Source: Prosopocoilus inquinatus
Lineage: Eukaryota; Arthropoda; Insecta; Coleoptera; Lucanidae
Assembly (NCBI GenBank): GCA_036172665.1
Contig: CM069870.1
Span: 20,868,001-20,932,000, forward strand
Reading direction: 5' to 3'
DNA length: 64,000 bases
This document shows, piece after piece, positions 1 through 11,821 of this stretch (position 1 is its first letter; each line of letters starts with the position of its first letter). Both the position numbers and the translations under genes were made by a program. The notes beneath the pieces are model-generated. The model ran no database searches. It was not told the DNA's origin and saw only the letters and a program-made list of their open reading frames with translations.

Positions 1-427
1 TTTTTGACGTGAAATTTTAGTAAATTCTAGTGACTTTGATTGTTGCTGTTGGCTGTTGGCTCAGATGAATGAAGAACGACTTCAGCTAGTTCATGTGGGT
101 ATATGTTTATAAATAATTTTAGCTTCAAGATAGTTTAATCATTGATAACCAAGTGCTCTCTGTTTGGATGATACCCTTGATAACATAATTCAACATTCCC
201 AGATATTCAAAGAAAATAACTTGAAGTTAGAAGCATTAATGAGTTACCATTTTCACCAACATTAACATTCTAAATTACTATTTAGCGGAACATCTTTTTA
301 TTAATATAATTGAAACGTGTATTGCGAATTACAATTCATGAATTTATACACACATCTTTACATGAATTTTTACATGAAATTATTGGAACATGTATTGCCG
401 GCTTAAGATTTTAAAGCATAAAGCATT

Positions 428-730
428 TATGGTTACTTGGGATGCAGCACCTTACATTATGGGATTATGGATTCAAATTAATCCTTACGTCTTTTACAAT
501 TCTAGGTGCAATAAAATAAAACAATCCGGACCTCTTGGTTTTTGGTTTGGCTAAACAGAACCTGCGTCTTCTTTTTGTTTGTTTTTTTTTTTACAAAAAT
601 ATAAAATACTGGTACTTATTACATGTAAGAAAATGTAAACTACCTTTTCAGAATAATAAACCAATAAATAAGGGCCCACGTAACAAATGACTATAAATCT
701 GACATTTCATGCCCACCTGTACATAAATAC
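428..730 (+). repeat. Dispersed repeat R1, left part, split by hAT-A
   Basis: This stretch is closely matched by 43686-43999, with small indels in a T run. The match resumes on the far side of hAT-A at 5082-5097 and stops after the shared ACAACCTAA. No coding content is seen. Its value is that the second copy shows the uninterrupted sequence. Confidence 0.85.
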
Positions 731-2942
731 CAGTGTTGGACAGGAATTGAGTATAAAATGTAAGTGATTACAAAAGTTCTCAAAAATTTTGAGTAAAATG
801 TACTCGATTACAAATTTACTCACAGTGGTTGAGTACCAAAGTAATTGAATACACAGTACTTGAGTACAGCAAAGTAATTGACTATTTTTGTAATCTTAAA
901 TTATGAGTACAAAAATAACGGAGAACCAGCAGAAATCCGTTATACACGTCTAATAATATTCAGGCTTTTCCAAATGGTGTTAACTGTACGCTTACAACGT
1001 CGTTTAAGCTTTAAAGTGAACGGACATAAATTTACTGTCGAAATTTTTATTTCAAAAATTTTTGTTGTAAATCGTTTTTGATTGCGGTGAATCCCTGGAG
1101 CATCCTTAAGCTTTTGATTTTGATTTTATTTGTTTTGCCTAAGATGTGTGTATAGGTGTCCCATTTTCGATGGTATTGTACAGGTTTCTTCATGAGTAAT
1201 GGAAACAGAACAGAATCCAGAACTTAATATTGAGTTTTAACTTTTAATGCTAATTTAAATGGTTTAATCAAAAATTCTCTGTTTCCTCTTGTTTTGTGGT
1301 ACGATTGAAAAATGTAAAATTTACCAATATTTTAAATGCAAATAACTTTTTTATTTTTAAAGATACGAAAAAATGATAGCTCTTTCGTTTGATTTTTAAC
1401 ATAGATTATGGTTCCTTAATTAACAATTAAATCACATGAAGACTTCATAATAGCCAAACTACGAACTCAATTTTTTTATATAACGAGTGTCTCAAAAACC
1501 TTAATAATCTGGACGCTCATGAGATCATAAGAGATAATTCGAATTGTAATATTTGACTATTTGAAAACTGAATGTCTGATATACAAATTATGCAAAAAAT
1601 TAAAAATCTTGGGCTTTATTTGATCCACCATATCAATTATTGGTTAATATTCAACTTATTTTTTACTGGTCAGAGGCGTCTGGATTATAAGACTTGCGAC
1701 ACATGTTAGTTTATATTGTTTGAAATTGTTTATGTAATTTATAACGAGTGTTCGATTGAAAAGTTCGATTTTTGATGAAAAAAAGTCGGGAAAATAAGCA
1801 ACAGGCTCGCCTAAATCAAACATAAAAATACGGTTTTTAAATAAGATTACAATTTCCGAAATCTTTCTTTATTTAAAGAATTGTGTAAATCTTCATAATT
1901 TTAAACATTAGCATTAACATGTGGACGTTCATTTGAGAACTACCGGATCCAGCGTAAATTTTTATCGTATTTTGCCTTGGGGGACATAAAATTCAATAAT
2001 ATTTGAGAACCCATAATAGTTTCCTGTAGCTCGGAAAAAATGGCACTCACAATATGCACGTTGGGTTTTCCTGTGGACTATTACGAATTTTTAAGTGATT
2101 TAATGAAGAAATCATAAGCTAGTTAAAAGTTGAATAAAAAGTGTCCTTATAATATTTAGATACGGAAATATCTATAGAATGCCATCGAAGATGAGACACT
2201 TTGTACAGTACAGTTCGGACGAATTTGCAAACGTACAAACACTGCGAATTGCGAGACCCCGCGGACCAGCATTGTGCCACGAAGTAATATCAAAGTGACA
2301 GGAGAAGAAAAATTGAAACAGCATGCCATTACTTTTTACCTGTACTCATACTCATTTTATATGATTACTGATTACATGTACTCTGTACTCGTTATTTATG
2401 ATTACTGATTACACGTACTTTACTCATTCTCACTTTGTATGATTACTGATTACTAGGTTTAGGATAATTATGCGTTTGCATAATTGCATATGCAAATGCA
2501 TATTTGGAACATTTTTATACATAAATGCATATTTTAACTTTTTAGGGCATTAATGCATAATTTCCTGTATTTTTTTGTTTTAATTGCAAATTTGCGATTA
2601 TTTCTTATTGCCAAGTGCAAACTGACATTTTATAGCAGACAATCTGAACAACCAGTGTTTCAAAATCAGAATACTTGGAAATAATAAGAGGATTAACAGT
2701 GTATGAAAACCGCCATTGTTTACTGCGACCGCACATTATCCCACGAATTTCCAAGTATTTTGTCCGCGTTAATAGTACTCGTACAGACCATGGTACGGGG
2801 TAGCTCTCTTTCTAATTTTACCAGGAAATTCTGCAGAAAATTTCATCAACCTTCAGTAGTTGTATGCTGATTGCAATAGGATTAACATCTCTCAAGATGC
2901 CAAAAGAAAAAAAAGTGTGTAAGTGCAATTTTAAACCAGTTT

Positions 2943-4762
2943 GTGAAGGACTACGATGATTTTATAACGGATGGGCGTCTGTTATTTTGTAAATACTGCG
3001 AGGTTCATGTTACGGCAACTACAAAGTTTCAAGTCACGCAGCATCTTCAAACCGGAAAGCATGCAAGTAATAAAAATCGCAAAAGAGGAAATAACGAACG
3101 GCAATTGTTAATTTCTAATTTACCGACGCCTGGACCTAAACGTTCAGAATTCAATGCAGAACTTTGTAAGGCTTTTATTTGCGCAGACATCCCATTAGCT
3201 AAGTTAAAAAATGAAGTTCTTTGCCATTTTTTGGAAAAGTATACAAAGCAAAATATTCCAGATGAATCGACATTAAGAAAAAATTATATTTCTGAATTGT
3301 ATAGATTAACATTGGATAAATTAAGAGCAAAAGTAAAGGATCATTCTATTTGGGTGTCGTTGGATGAAACAACCGATGAAGAACAAAGATGCATAGGAAA
3401 TTTTGTGTTTGGTATATTAGGGGTTCCTGAAGAAAAAAAATAAATCAGATCTGCTGACTTTAAAAGTGTTGGATAAAGTAAATCATTCAACAGTCGCTGC
3501 TTTTTTCAACGACTCTTTAAGTTTATTGTGGCCGTCTGGAATTTTATATGAAAAAGTGCTAGCGGTTTGTAGTGATGCTGCACCATATATGTGCAAAACA
3601 ATGCGGGGACTGCAGGTTTTATACCCAAACATAATAAACATAAAAAATAGCGACATCTTACTATCGCTTTTTGACCTAACATTGCAGTAGGATAGACAAA
3701 TTGAAGCGGGATTTGCTCCTAATGAGTCCCCCATGCAAGGCGGCCATGCTTGCTGTCAAAGCATAATGAGGAGCAAATCCCGCTTCAATTTGTCTATCCT
3801 ACTGCAATGTTAGGTCAAAAAGCGATAGTAAGATGTCGCTATTTTTATGTTCATCATTCTTACATCGCATTTGCGAATAAATTGGGCAAGTCGTTTTTGG
3901 TCTGCAGTGGGAATGTCGAGCTACGTTTCTGCTGAAGAAGCCCCAAGCAGGGCTGAAACAGCTGTCCAGAGGCTGCTCGAGGTTCTCACTGCAATCAAAA
4001 ACGATTTGCACAAAATTTTTCAAAAAAATTTTTCCAAACATGATACATGTGACCTGTTTAGCACATGGCTTACATCGAGTAGCTGATTTAGTTCGTAATC
4101 TTTATTCAAATGTTAATGTGCTAATATCATCTGTGAAAAAGATTTTCCTTAAGGCACCAAGTCGTATTCAGAAGTTTCGGGAAATTTCGGGTGACATTCC
4201 ACTTCCACCTGCGCCAATCATTACAAGATGGGGAAGTTGGATCGACGCTGCTATGTATTACGCTGAACATTTTGAAATTGTGAAGAAAATTGTTGATCAA
4301 TTCGACTCTGAGGAAGCGCAGTGCATCGAAGAAGCACAGAGTATTCTGAGAAAAAAAGGTATTCGAGAAGATTTAATTTTTATTCGAGCTAATCTGGCAT
4401 GCATTTCGACTGCAATCTCCAAGCTAGAAGCTAAGGATCTATCTTTACAAGAAAGCATTCAAATAGTAGAACATGTAGTTAACGGTTTAGCAAAACTCAA
4501 GAAAAATATTTTTATCAATAAATTAAACGACGTGCTGTCAAAGAATACGGGCTATCAGCAACTGAAGAATATAAGGGAAGTGTTGCAAAGTGAATCGACC
4601 CTTAATGAAAAAAACGAACATTTAAGTGTCAATGATGTTGTAAAATACGAATTTGTACCAATGTATCCTGCGATGTCGAGAGAATGTTGTCTCAGTACAA
4701 AAATATTCTCGCCGACAATAGGCGCAAATTTACTTTTGAGAATTTGTTACACCATGTTGTAG
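2943..4762 (+). pseudogene. hAT transposase, frameshifted (CGGBP1/BED-like zinc finger type)
   Basis: It would cut and paste hAT-B through a DDE nuclease fold in the nucleus. The N-terminal part (2943-3443) has a C-x2-C-x14-H-x5-H zinc finger (CKYC ... HLQTGKH) and then the first catalytic region WVSLDETTD. The frame breaks at an A run near 3430. A second piece is at 3466-3690 (KVNHST, SDAAPYMCKTM). The third piece, 4040-4762, has HVTCLAHGLHRVADLVR and the hAT hallmark TRWGSW. A palindromic insertion interrupts it between about 3637 and 4038, and the C-terminus is frameshifted again. Upstream ATG 2897 is out of frame with the first piece. The fragment at 48.5-49.2 kb is a diverged relative. 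It is clearly dead. Confidence 0.85.
3637..3851. repeat. Near-perfect inverted repeat inside the hAT-B transposase
   Basis: Arms of about 84 bp (3637-3720 and 3768-3851) are almost exact reverse complements around a 47 bp centre. They sit within a segment of roughly 400 bp (to about 4038) that separates transposase residues expected to be adjacent. CCAAACATRATA occurs on both sides and may be a target duplication. It could be a foldback insertion or a local inverted duplication. Confidence 0.75.
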
Positions 4763-5097
4763 TTAAATGTAATTATAATTTGTTTCTATAATAACGACTA
4801 AATAAATAATTTAGAATTAAAAAAAGTTTTTGTTTTTTTGTAGCAATATAATGAAGAATGTGGTAACATAAAAAATATTATTTATTCTATAAAAGTTAAT
4901 TTTTAATGCATATTTAAGTGCATATTTTTGATGATTTTAGTGCATATGTGCATGCATATTTTGAAGTTTTTTAATGCATAATTATCCTACTGATTACATA
5001 GACTTTACTCATATTAAGAGTATGATTACATAGTACTCGTAATCAGTACTCATACTCATGAGTACAATTTGCCCAACTCTGATAAATACAACCTAAG

Positions 5098-6534
5098 GAA
5101 GTTTTTTAGATTTTTTGTGGTAGCGTGGAGCTGTTAATTGAAATATGTAATAACGTCGAGGCATGAATTTGTAATATGACTTTAATCAGATGAAAACAGT
5201 CTAGCGCAAAGCTTACACATATAATTAATTTCAGCGGCACATCAATTTATAACCATCCAGTCTCGTTTCTCGATATTCGGAGCTATTTCCTCGAATTGGT
5301 TTCCTCGGCTAGGTTATAGCTCAGGGACATCCCGAGCCAGTTAGCGCAGCCTTGCACTCCAGAGACAAGACGACAATTCGCCATGATATCGGTCAGATAA
5401 ACGCGCGATACATTTTGCGTCCTTCCTTTTTTCCGGAAGCTTCGCGCCGTCGACGTCTCTCGCGCTCCTTTCACGCCCCCTCTAATCTCTGCAATTAGAG
5501 GGGGATGCAAAACGTGACGAATTCCGGCTCCGGTCAAGTCTCGTCCCGGATTAGTCTGCCAGAGTACCGTTGTGTACTCTTAATGGAGTCAGATTAGCGC
5601 ATACGGATGTGTTCTGCATGTAAGTGGAGAATGATGTTTGGTTTAACGGGTAAACGACTTGTCCCTGTTTTTGCTAGATTCTATTATACGTTTTTGTAAT
5701 ATGTGTTAATAATCGGATTTTCACTGCGCTTGAATTTAATTGGACCCGTCCATTTTATACCCGCAAAAATTAAATTAAATAACCAGCCTGCCCCCTCTTT
5801 CACACGTACACAACACTTCTTTAATTCTAAAAATCAATCTCATCAGATTAAGATTTCTTTTTACTCATCTAACAAATAGTTATCATAAATCATGAAATAA
5901 ATAAAATTAAAAATTGCAAATCTGTTACTGTTAGGGGACGAGGGGTAGACACAAAGACATAAATAAACCGAGTCTATGTGAACACAATAATAACTCCCCG
6001 ATCGTTTCAAGATAGTCGTGTGATAAAGGCCTCCATAAAAAACGGAAGGAAGAAGAATTTATTTCCCGCGACTTTTATAGCGTTTAACTTGCAAATGTTA
6101 TGGTTTTATTCAGTATGTGACTAAAGTGGGAGTCATCACCTTTGAATATTTTTATTGCGCCGCTCTGCTTTACAGTCGAGGGAAAAGGGACGCGCCACTT
6201 CTTCTTGTTTATATGTATTTCAAGAGCGCTCTGTGAAAAATCCGCCAAAATCCGGACGCTTATTTAGTTTCGCGCTTTGCTTTTACTCGGGGCGGGGGCC
6301 TCCACGTCTACTGCAAAGCCGCAAAAATTAAATACTCTACAACAATAATGCACTCAAATGATTAATTTAAATTTGAAATTCAAATTAAATTGTTATTAGA
6401 CCAGACCACCGACCGACCGACATACTTTTATCGAGCCAAAGCCAATTCCAAACGTGAAAGTATTTGAACGCGCGAATGTTCAATCACGAACCAAAGACAA
6501 CTTTAAATATGAAAGTACTTGAACGTTGTGCTAT
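5098..6534. other. Single-copy stretch, CpG-richer in 5.28-5.57 kb
   Basis: No coding pattern is convincing. The open frame on the minus strand at 5283-5537 has no recognisable motif. There is a GC-rich patch with an 11 bp hairpin at 5476-5504. A pyrimidine-rich tract lies near 5790, and otherwise the DNA is AT-rich. Confidence 0.5.
5476..5504. repeat. 11 bp perfect hairpin
   Basis: CCCCCTCTAAT and ATTAGAGGGGG are exact complements around a 7-base loop. The site lies in a CpG-rich patch with no gene seen. Confidence 0.7.
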
Positions 6535-6542
6535 GTTATTTA

Positions 6543-7474
6543 TAGTGATGTAAGTTACTTAAATGACATCGGTCGTGACAGTGGTCACAATAAAAATGAC
6601 GGTCACGTCACAATGATTGGTCATTTTAAAATGACCCTGTGAACGATACATGACCATCACTTTAATAAATTCCTGTCATTTTAATAAATGGCAGTCGCAA
6701 ATACGTGCAAATAGGCGTATGTGCGTGTACTGCTATTGGAAAAAAATAGAAATATAAGGTCCTTCAGTGCTTATAGCTATATCCTCACAAAAAACAAGTT
6801 AACTGTAAAATGTGAAGAGGTCCAGTCAAGTTCAGATACAGCCACTTTTATTGTGACATTTCTTCAGATACTTTTTTTAAGTAAATATCTGTTTATTCTT
6901 CAATTTTTATTGTTCTTAATGTTCATAGTTACTTGTATATGAATTTTTTTAATCTGTGCCAGATAGCCAACGGCGTATTAAGTCATCAGCTTGGTGTCGA
7001 ATTGTATCCGAAGCACTGACGGAGTATCTGAAGTGAATACCGACCATTCCCGAGAATTAATTCGAGCGTCGTTCGAACCAACGACCTTGCGATTGCGAGG
7101 CCGGCCCCCTTACCACTTGGACCATTCTGGTTTTGATAAATTTTAATGACTGTTTAGATAAAAGATTTTAATTACAGTTGCGAGTACGCTATTCGTTACA
7201 TGCCTTATCTGTAAACTGTAAGAATTTATGAAACTGTTTAAAGAGCAGTTTTTCAATTGGAGTTCAACTTTAAGCTCCGTTTTAGACCTATGCAAACAAT
7301 TGTCCTCGTGCCTTATTAACTTTATTGTTTTGATTTAAATTTCGTTTCGTAAAAATGTGTATTTATTTCATTAATATGCGACTGATTATGACGACAAAAT
7401 TACCGTCATTTATATTTAAATGACCAAAATGACGTCACGATTTTAAATGATTTATATGTCAATTTACATCACTA
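6543..7474. mobile_element. Non-autonomous hAT element (hAT-C)
   Basis: The ends are TAGTGATGTAAGTT and, from the right, TAGTGATGTAAATT. A perfect 8 bp duplication GTTATTTA flanks them (6535-6542 and 7475-7482). The interior is full of AATGAC/GTCATT motifs near both ends. It contains a SINE in the middle and no transposase; the open frame at 6721-6942 is T-rich and unsupported. Confidence 0.9.
6940..7135 (-). mobile_element. tRNA-derived SINE inside hAT-C
   Basis: On the minus strand the head has a perfect RNA polymerase III A box, TGGTCCAAGTGG (7113-7124), and a B box-like GGTTCGAAC (7071-7079) 33 nt later, the spacing of a tRNA. A body unrelated to tRNA follows, ending in GATTAAAAAAATTC as a short A-rich tail. 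This head-body-tail order is that of a tRNA-derived SINE. The target duplication is not clear. A diverged tRNA gene is less likely because no acceptor stem closes. Confidence 0.7.
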
Positions 7475-7552
7475 GTTATTTAATAGCATTAAATGAAAAG
7501 AGATTGCTTAGGATTTAATTGTTTGATGGCCGGTTTCGTAATCAGACTTTAA

Positions 7553-7816
7553 CGGCCGTTTTCATAATCGAACTTTAAGGAAGCTTTAATTTAAAGTCAC
7601 CTTAAGAATACGGAAATTAATGTATCTTTTCAATACAAAGTTTTTTTAATCTCGAACCGGACAGAAATATGAAGGGAAAACACTCAACGTTTCGCTATAG
7701 ATTTACAGCTTTGTCAGGAGTGAAAAATTTTCTTCGGACAAGAACAAACTTCAATTATAAATATCTTTTTAGGTTAAATTAACTTTAAATTTAAAGTCCT
7801 ATTATGAAATCGGCCC
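7553..7816 (+). mobile_element. MITE copy 1 inserted in the outer MITE
   Basis: CGGCCGTTTTCATAATCG ... ATTATGAAATCGGCCC is flanked by TAA on both sides (7550-7552, 7817-7819). Removing it with one TAA restores the outer copy. It carries about 130 extra internal bases (7637-7770) whose TTTTTTAATCTCGAACCGGA also occurs near 14346. Confidence 0.75.
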
Positions 7817-7896
7817 TAAGGAAGCTTTAATTTAAAGTCACTTTAAGAATAAGGTAACAAATGTATTTTTTAGGTTAAAGTAACTTTAAATTTAAA

Positions 7897-8019
7897 GGGC
7901 CGTTTTCATAATAGGACTTTAAATGAAAAGTTACTTTACCATAAAAAATACATTTGTTTCCCTATACTTAAAGTGACTTTAAATTTAAGCTTCCTTAAAT
8001 TCTGATTATGAAAACGACC
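7897..8019 (-). mobile_element. MITE copy 2, inverted, inserted in the outer MITE
   Basis: It starts GGGCCGTTTTCATAATAGG and ends ATTATGAAAACGACC, the reverse orientation of the family. AAA flanks both sides, and the outer right end follows directly at 8020-8044. Confidence 0.7.
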
Positions 8020-8439
8020 AAAAGTCCTATTATGAAATCGGCCCTAAGAGTTAAGTGAAGGAACATGTGTTATGTTATGGTCCAAACTTTCAACATTTTT
8101 TAGTTTAATTTTCCATAGAGCCTAAAAAAAATTGTATGCATTCTTCATAAGCTGACATTAGTTCTTATAAAATGTGAAATCGATTGTAGATTGTAATTTC
8201 ATAGTTGCCAGATTTTTTAAATTTGATTACATCCGTTATTAATTTTTCTAAAATTTTTGTTAAAAAAATAATTTTGAGAAATTTAGAATCAGACATTATG
8301 ACTTAACGCCAAACGGGCAACTTTTGGTAACCGTTTGGCTGACTTTTTTCCGCAATGGCCACTCTGCTGATCAAAATGGCCGAATTAATTTTCATTTGTT
8401 TGTTACTGACGAATCTAAAGTACGGAAAAATTAAGTTTG

Positions 8440-9440
8440 GATTTGGTTCTGTTATTTTTATTTAATTTTTGCTTGGGTTGAATCGAACTAAGTTGAGTTA
8501 TGTTGACACTGAGATTGGCTGACCATCATTTTAAGTGATTTTTAAGTTTTAACAATTTTTATATTTTAATTTTTTTGCAATTTTTTATTTTCATTTGTGT
8601 TAAATGCAGGCAGGCTAGGTTGATGTCAGTTGGATTGGATTGACCTTGACGTCAGCTGAACTACATTTGAATTAATTTTTAATTTTTTTTTAATCATATC
8701 ATTGTAATTTTTAATCTTTTACTTACGTGCCTGATGAAGGCTGGTTGATGTCAGTTGGTCTGAATTGACCTTGAGATTTGTTGAGCTTGACTTTAATCCA
8801 TGCATTAAATTTCACATCTTTTTTACTTTAATTTTTTTTTAATTTGACTTATGTAAAATGGAGTACAACATTCTACATAATAAGTTGGGTTAGTTCAGTT
8901 GACCTTGAGATTTGATGTGGTTCATCTTAATTTGTTTTAATTTTTTTACTAGGGTTGAATAGAGTTAGGTTGAGTGCAATTGGGTTGGCTTGAAACGAAA
9001 CGAAAATTCTTTTTTATTTAATTTTTTTCTCCAAGTTCTTGTATTGCTTTTTGATTTCTAATTTTTTGATTGGGTTAAATAGAATCGACTTCAGTGGGGG
9101 TCTTGGCAATGGTCGAACTTTGCTTTAATCATTTTTTTTGCATTTTAAACGTTTTTCAATCGAATTCAATCGAATATAGTATGGTTGAGTTCAGTTGAGT
9201 TGAAATTTTTTTTGCCACATTTATTTACTTTTGATTCTTTTAATACTTACTTTTTTTTACTTGGGTTGAATGGAGTTAGGTTGATTTAGATTCGGTGAAC
9301 ATTTTTTTGTTCTACTTTAAATCTTTTTATTTTAATATTTTTTTCTTATTTTTTTCTTAGATTAAATAAAGTTGCGTTCAATTGTTAGACCGAATTTGGT
9401 GACCTTGAGATTGTTGGAGCTGCGCTTTAATAGTTTTTTT
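8440..9440 (+). repeat. Degenerate AT-rich tandem array with GTTGACCTTGAGAT core
   Basis: Blocks of T-rich sequence alternate with GGGTTGAATNGAGTTAGGTTGA and GACCTTGAGATTTG cores every 100-160 bp. A related array occupies 30340-31110. No coding sequence is seen. Confidence 0.7.
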
Positions 9441-9449
9441 AATTAACAT

Positions 9450-9880
9450 ATTTTGGCGCCCCTCTTGTATCGGCGTCCTCTTACCTTGCTTATTGTGCTT
9501 ACGGCCTTCGCCGGCCTTGAGAATAATTTTTGTTTTGTCTATACTAGCGACATCTAACATCCGTGCTGTGCGTTAACTCCGTACAGTATTGGATTGCGCC
9601 GGACCTCAACAAGAAATTACTTTCGCCAGACCCCGAGATTTGCTAAATTCATTTAAATTCATTTTTTCATTTCATCGGCGCCCTCTTCCCTTGCTTACTT
9701 TTCTTACGGCCTTCCGCCGGTCCTGGAAGTCATTTTCGTTTGGTGGATACTAGCGACATCTAACATCCGTGCTGTGCGTTATCCCCGTACAGGAATAGTA
9801 CTGGAATGCGCCGGAGCTCAAAAACAAATTACTTTCGCCAGACTCTAAGATTTGCTAATTTCATTTTTAACAATTTAATT
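9450..9880 (+). repeat. Two-copy tandem repeat of about 224 bp
   Basis: Both copies hold GGCGNCCTCTTNCCTTGCTTA, CTAGCGACATCTAACATCCG and TTACTTTCGCCAGAC in the same order, at about 9450-9660 and 9670-9880. The minus-strand frame at 9378-9560 lies across one copy and has no motif. Confidence 0.8.
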
Positions 9881-11815
9881 ATGCTAAGTAACGGAGCAGC
9901 ACGTTCGTTAAAGAGGTGTGACGACCTACCACATTGGGACCAAACTTGCTACGGGATGTAAAGGTTAAAAGTTAACCGCCCGGGGGACGCAGCAAGTGTG
10001 TGAGCCACAGAATTTTTCTGAAACAGCCATGAACGACAGAGATAACCATAGCAGTCATTTCTGATATTAATTCCTCTTGGTTGGATTGACAACAGTTGTA
10101 AGAGTTTCAGTGAATATAACAGCGACATATATGATATATTTCACAGCCAACTAAGAAAAATAATTCAATTCTGTGGCTCATACGATATAAAGAGCGTATT
10201 TCTTAAATATCTCCAAGAATCCGTTGAAATTAGACTCCAAACTCGATAAATAAGCTTTGGCAGAATCGAACGTAAGTAGCTATTTAAAAACAGATCGGTT
10301 TGGAAAAATTGAAAATTTCAACAGAAAACGTGTAGGCAGAGATGGTCTCCAGACCAGTAGAAATAAATTTCCGTGCAATGTTTTAAAAATTGAAATGTAC
10401 CAAAGGAGGTCTTGTTTACTTCCACGTTTGTCAGAAATGCCGTTTCGGACTTTTTTTAAACCAAAGGAATCTGAGAAGATGATAATTATCTGCGAGATGC
10501 AAATTAGGAGGTGATAATTCTTCCAAAGGGAAAGCAAAAGTTCTCGGAGGGGTGACGATTTATAATAACCAACCGAACGTCCCCGCCCTCTCTTCGAGCC
10601 CCGCGTTTTCAAATTGCCTTGTCCTTTCTGGAAATAAATAAAGAAGTTGAGGCGAACCATGGTCGGTGATAACAGCCGGAGGTGATCAGATATCGGAAGA
10701 TTTGTGTAGTACTTGCTTATTTCTACCTGTCTGACGGCGGCGCTGACGTATGATGGATGAATGGATATTGAAGTCGCATATTTCAGCCCGTTTTATCTCA
10801 GAGGCTGTGAGCGGATAATTCCAAGTTCGCGAAGTTTACACATGTCAAGTGGTGTCGATACGTTGATGGCGTCAATGCGCGCTTTGATGACAAAGGCGGA
10901 TCTTAATATCCGTGTACGAGAGTCGTTACGGCAAGGGTGTCGACTTCACAAGGGATCGGCTTTCTTAAGGAGCATAATGGGATCACGTTCATCCCTCTTA
11001 GACGGGATCAGGACGACTTAGCCTCAGCCAAGATTTTGTGTTGGTCTTTTTTAAATCTCGTCGTTGAAACCGCACAACACCATCATCGGTAATATTTAAA
11101 TCCACCCCATCCCCCTCCCCACAAACCTAACGGTGGCCGATGTGAACCTGATTGATTCCTCTTTTGCTCAGCCTAGATTTATGTGTACGGGCGAAAGCGC
11201 TTGTTTAATAATTCAGAATTCATTGCGCGAGATAAAAATGAGCAAAGTTTTTATTACTCGCGAATAAATTTGTCACATTGCGGAGCAGAAAAAAAAAATA
11301 TATAATAAATGAGAAACGAAAAACCGTCGTAAAAAGGGCTGTAATACGACAATGCCCTCCCCCTTGAAAAATGCGACATAATTAGTCTCCTCTCGGCTCG
11401 GCTCGAGGAGCTCTGGATCGACGTCATCATATCCGGAATACGTTGTTGGCACCTCTACGACGACGCATCCTCCGCGCCGTCTGCTGGGAAATACGCAAAC
11501 TTGAGTGAGGAAAAGATCGAACTTTTTTCTTCTTGAGGTGACAAATATGGAATTTGCATTTAAATAGGGTATTTCCATCTGTGATACGAGCATTTCCTTC
11601 GTCCCTCTCTCTACACAAACACTTGATGCTGTTTACGAAATTAAACACTGAATTACCGCGGAGTGGAGGACGCGAAAAAAGAAAAAAAAAACGAGAGGGC
11701 GTCAAGTGGCAATCAAAAAACCACAATGTCACCACGCTAATGCCGCAATTTACATACATTCCAAATTAGAGACTCATAAAATTATAATAAAGCCAACAGC
11801 TTCATGATGATGGCC
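9881..11815. other. No gene recognised; dispersed repeat fragment at 10.2-10.4 kb
   Basis: The part 10200-10400 (CTCCAAGAATCCGTTGAAAT, ATCGGTTYGGAAAAATTGAAA, GGCAGAG) is shared in pieces with 56410-56490 and 58495-58630, so it is a dispersed repeat. Open frames near 10257-11021 and 11273-11769 overlap on both strands and show no domain. 11340-11480 is CpG-richer. Confidence 0.45.
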
Positions 11816-11821
11816 TACAGT

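Larger units (their letters stand above)
2454..4989 (+). mobile_element. hAT element (hAT-B) with transposase remnant, nested in hAT-A
   Basis: The left end carries TAGGATAATTATGC preceded by an extra TAGGTT. The right end is the complement, GCATAATTATCCTA. An 8 bp duplication CTGATTAC (2446-2453 and 4990-4997) flanks it, although the surrounding hAT-A sequence itself repeats GATTAC, which weakens that evidence. Both ends are dense in TGCATA motifs. It contains the decayed transposase at 2943-4762. Confidence 0.8.
731..5081. mobile_element. Non-autonomous hAT element (hAT-A), interrupted by hAT-B
   Basis: The ends read CAGTGTTGGACAGGAATTG on the left and, reverse-complemented from the right, CAGAGTTGGGCAAATTGTAC. 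These are typical hAT inverted repeats. They are flanked by a perfect 8 bp target duplication ATAAATAC (723-730 and 5082-5089). The repeat copy at 43.7 kb has a single ATAAATAC at the same place, so it is the empty site. Both ends are rich in TACTC and GATTAC motifs, as in hAT subterminal regions. Without hAT-B the element is about 1.8 kb, and I see no transposase in it. Confidence 0.9.
7528..8044 (+). mobile_element. MITE, outer copy of a self-nested family
   Basis: The left end is GGCCGGTTTCGTAATCAG and the right end ATTATGAAATCGGCCC. The solitary copy at 52081-52211 gives the uninterrupted form of about 130 bp. Here two more copies are inserted, at 7553-7816 and 7897-8019. TIRs beginning GGCC and TAA targets suggest the PIF/Harbinger group. 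Confidence 0.75.

Noticed and set aside
7060..7135. A functional tRNA gene on the minus strand
   Set aside because: The boxes are good, but no acceptor stem closes and a SINE body and tail follow.
10257..11021. Overlapping frames on both strands as host exons
   Set aside because: No domains, mutually overlapping, and part lies in a dispersed repeat.
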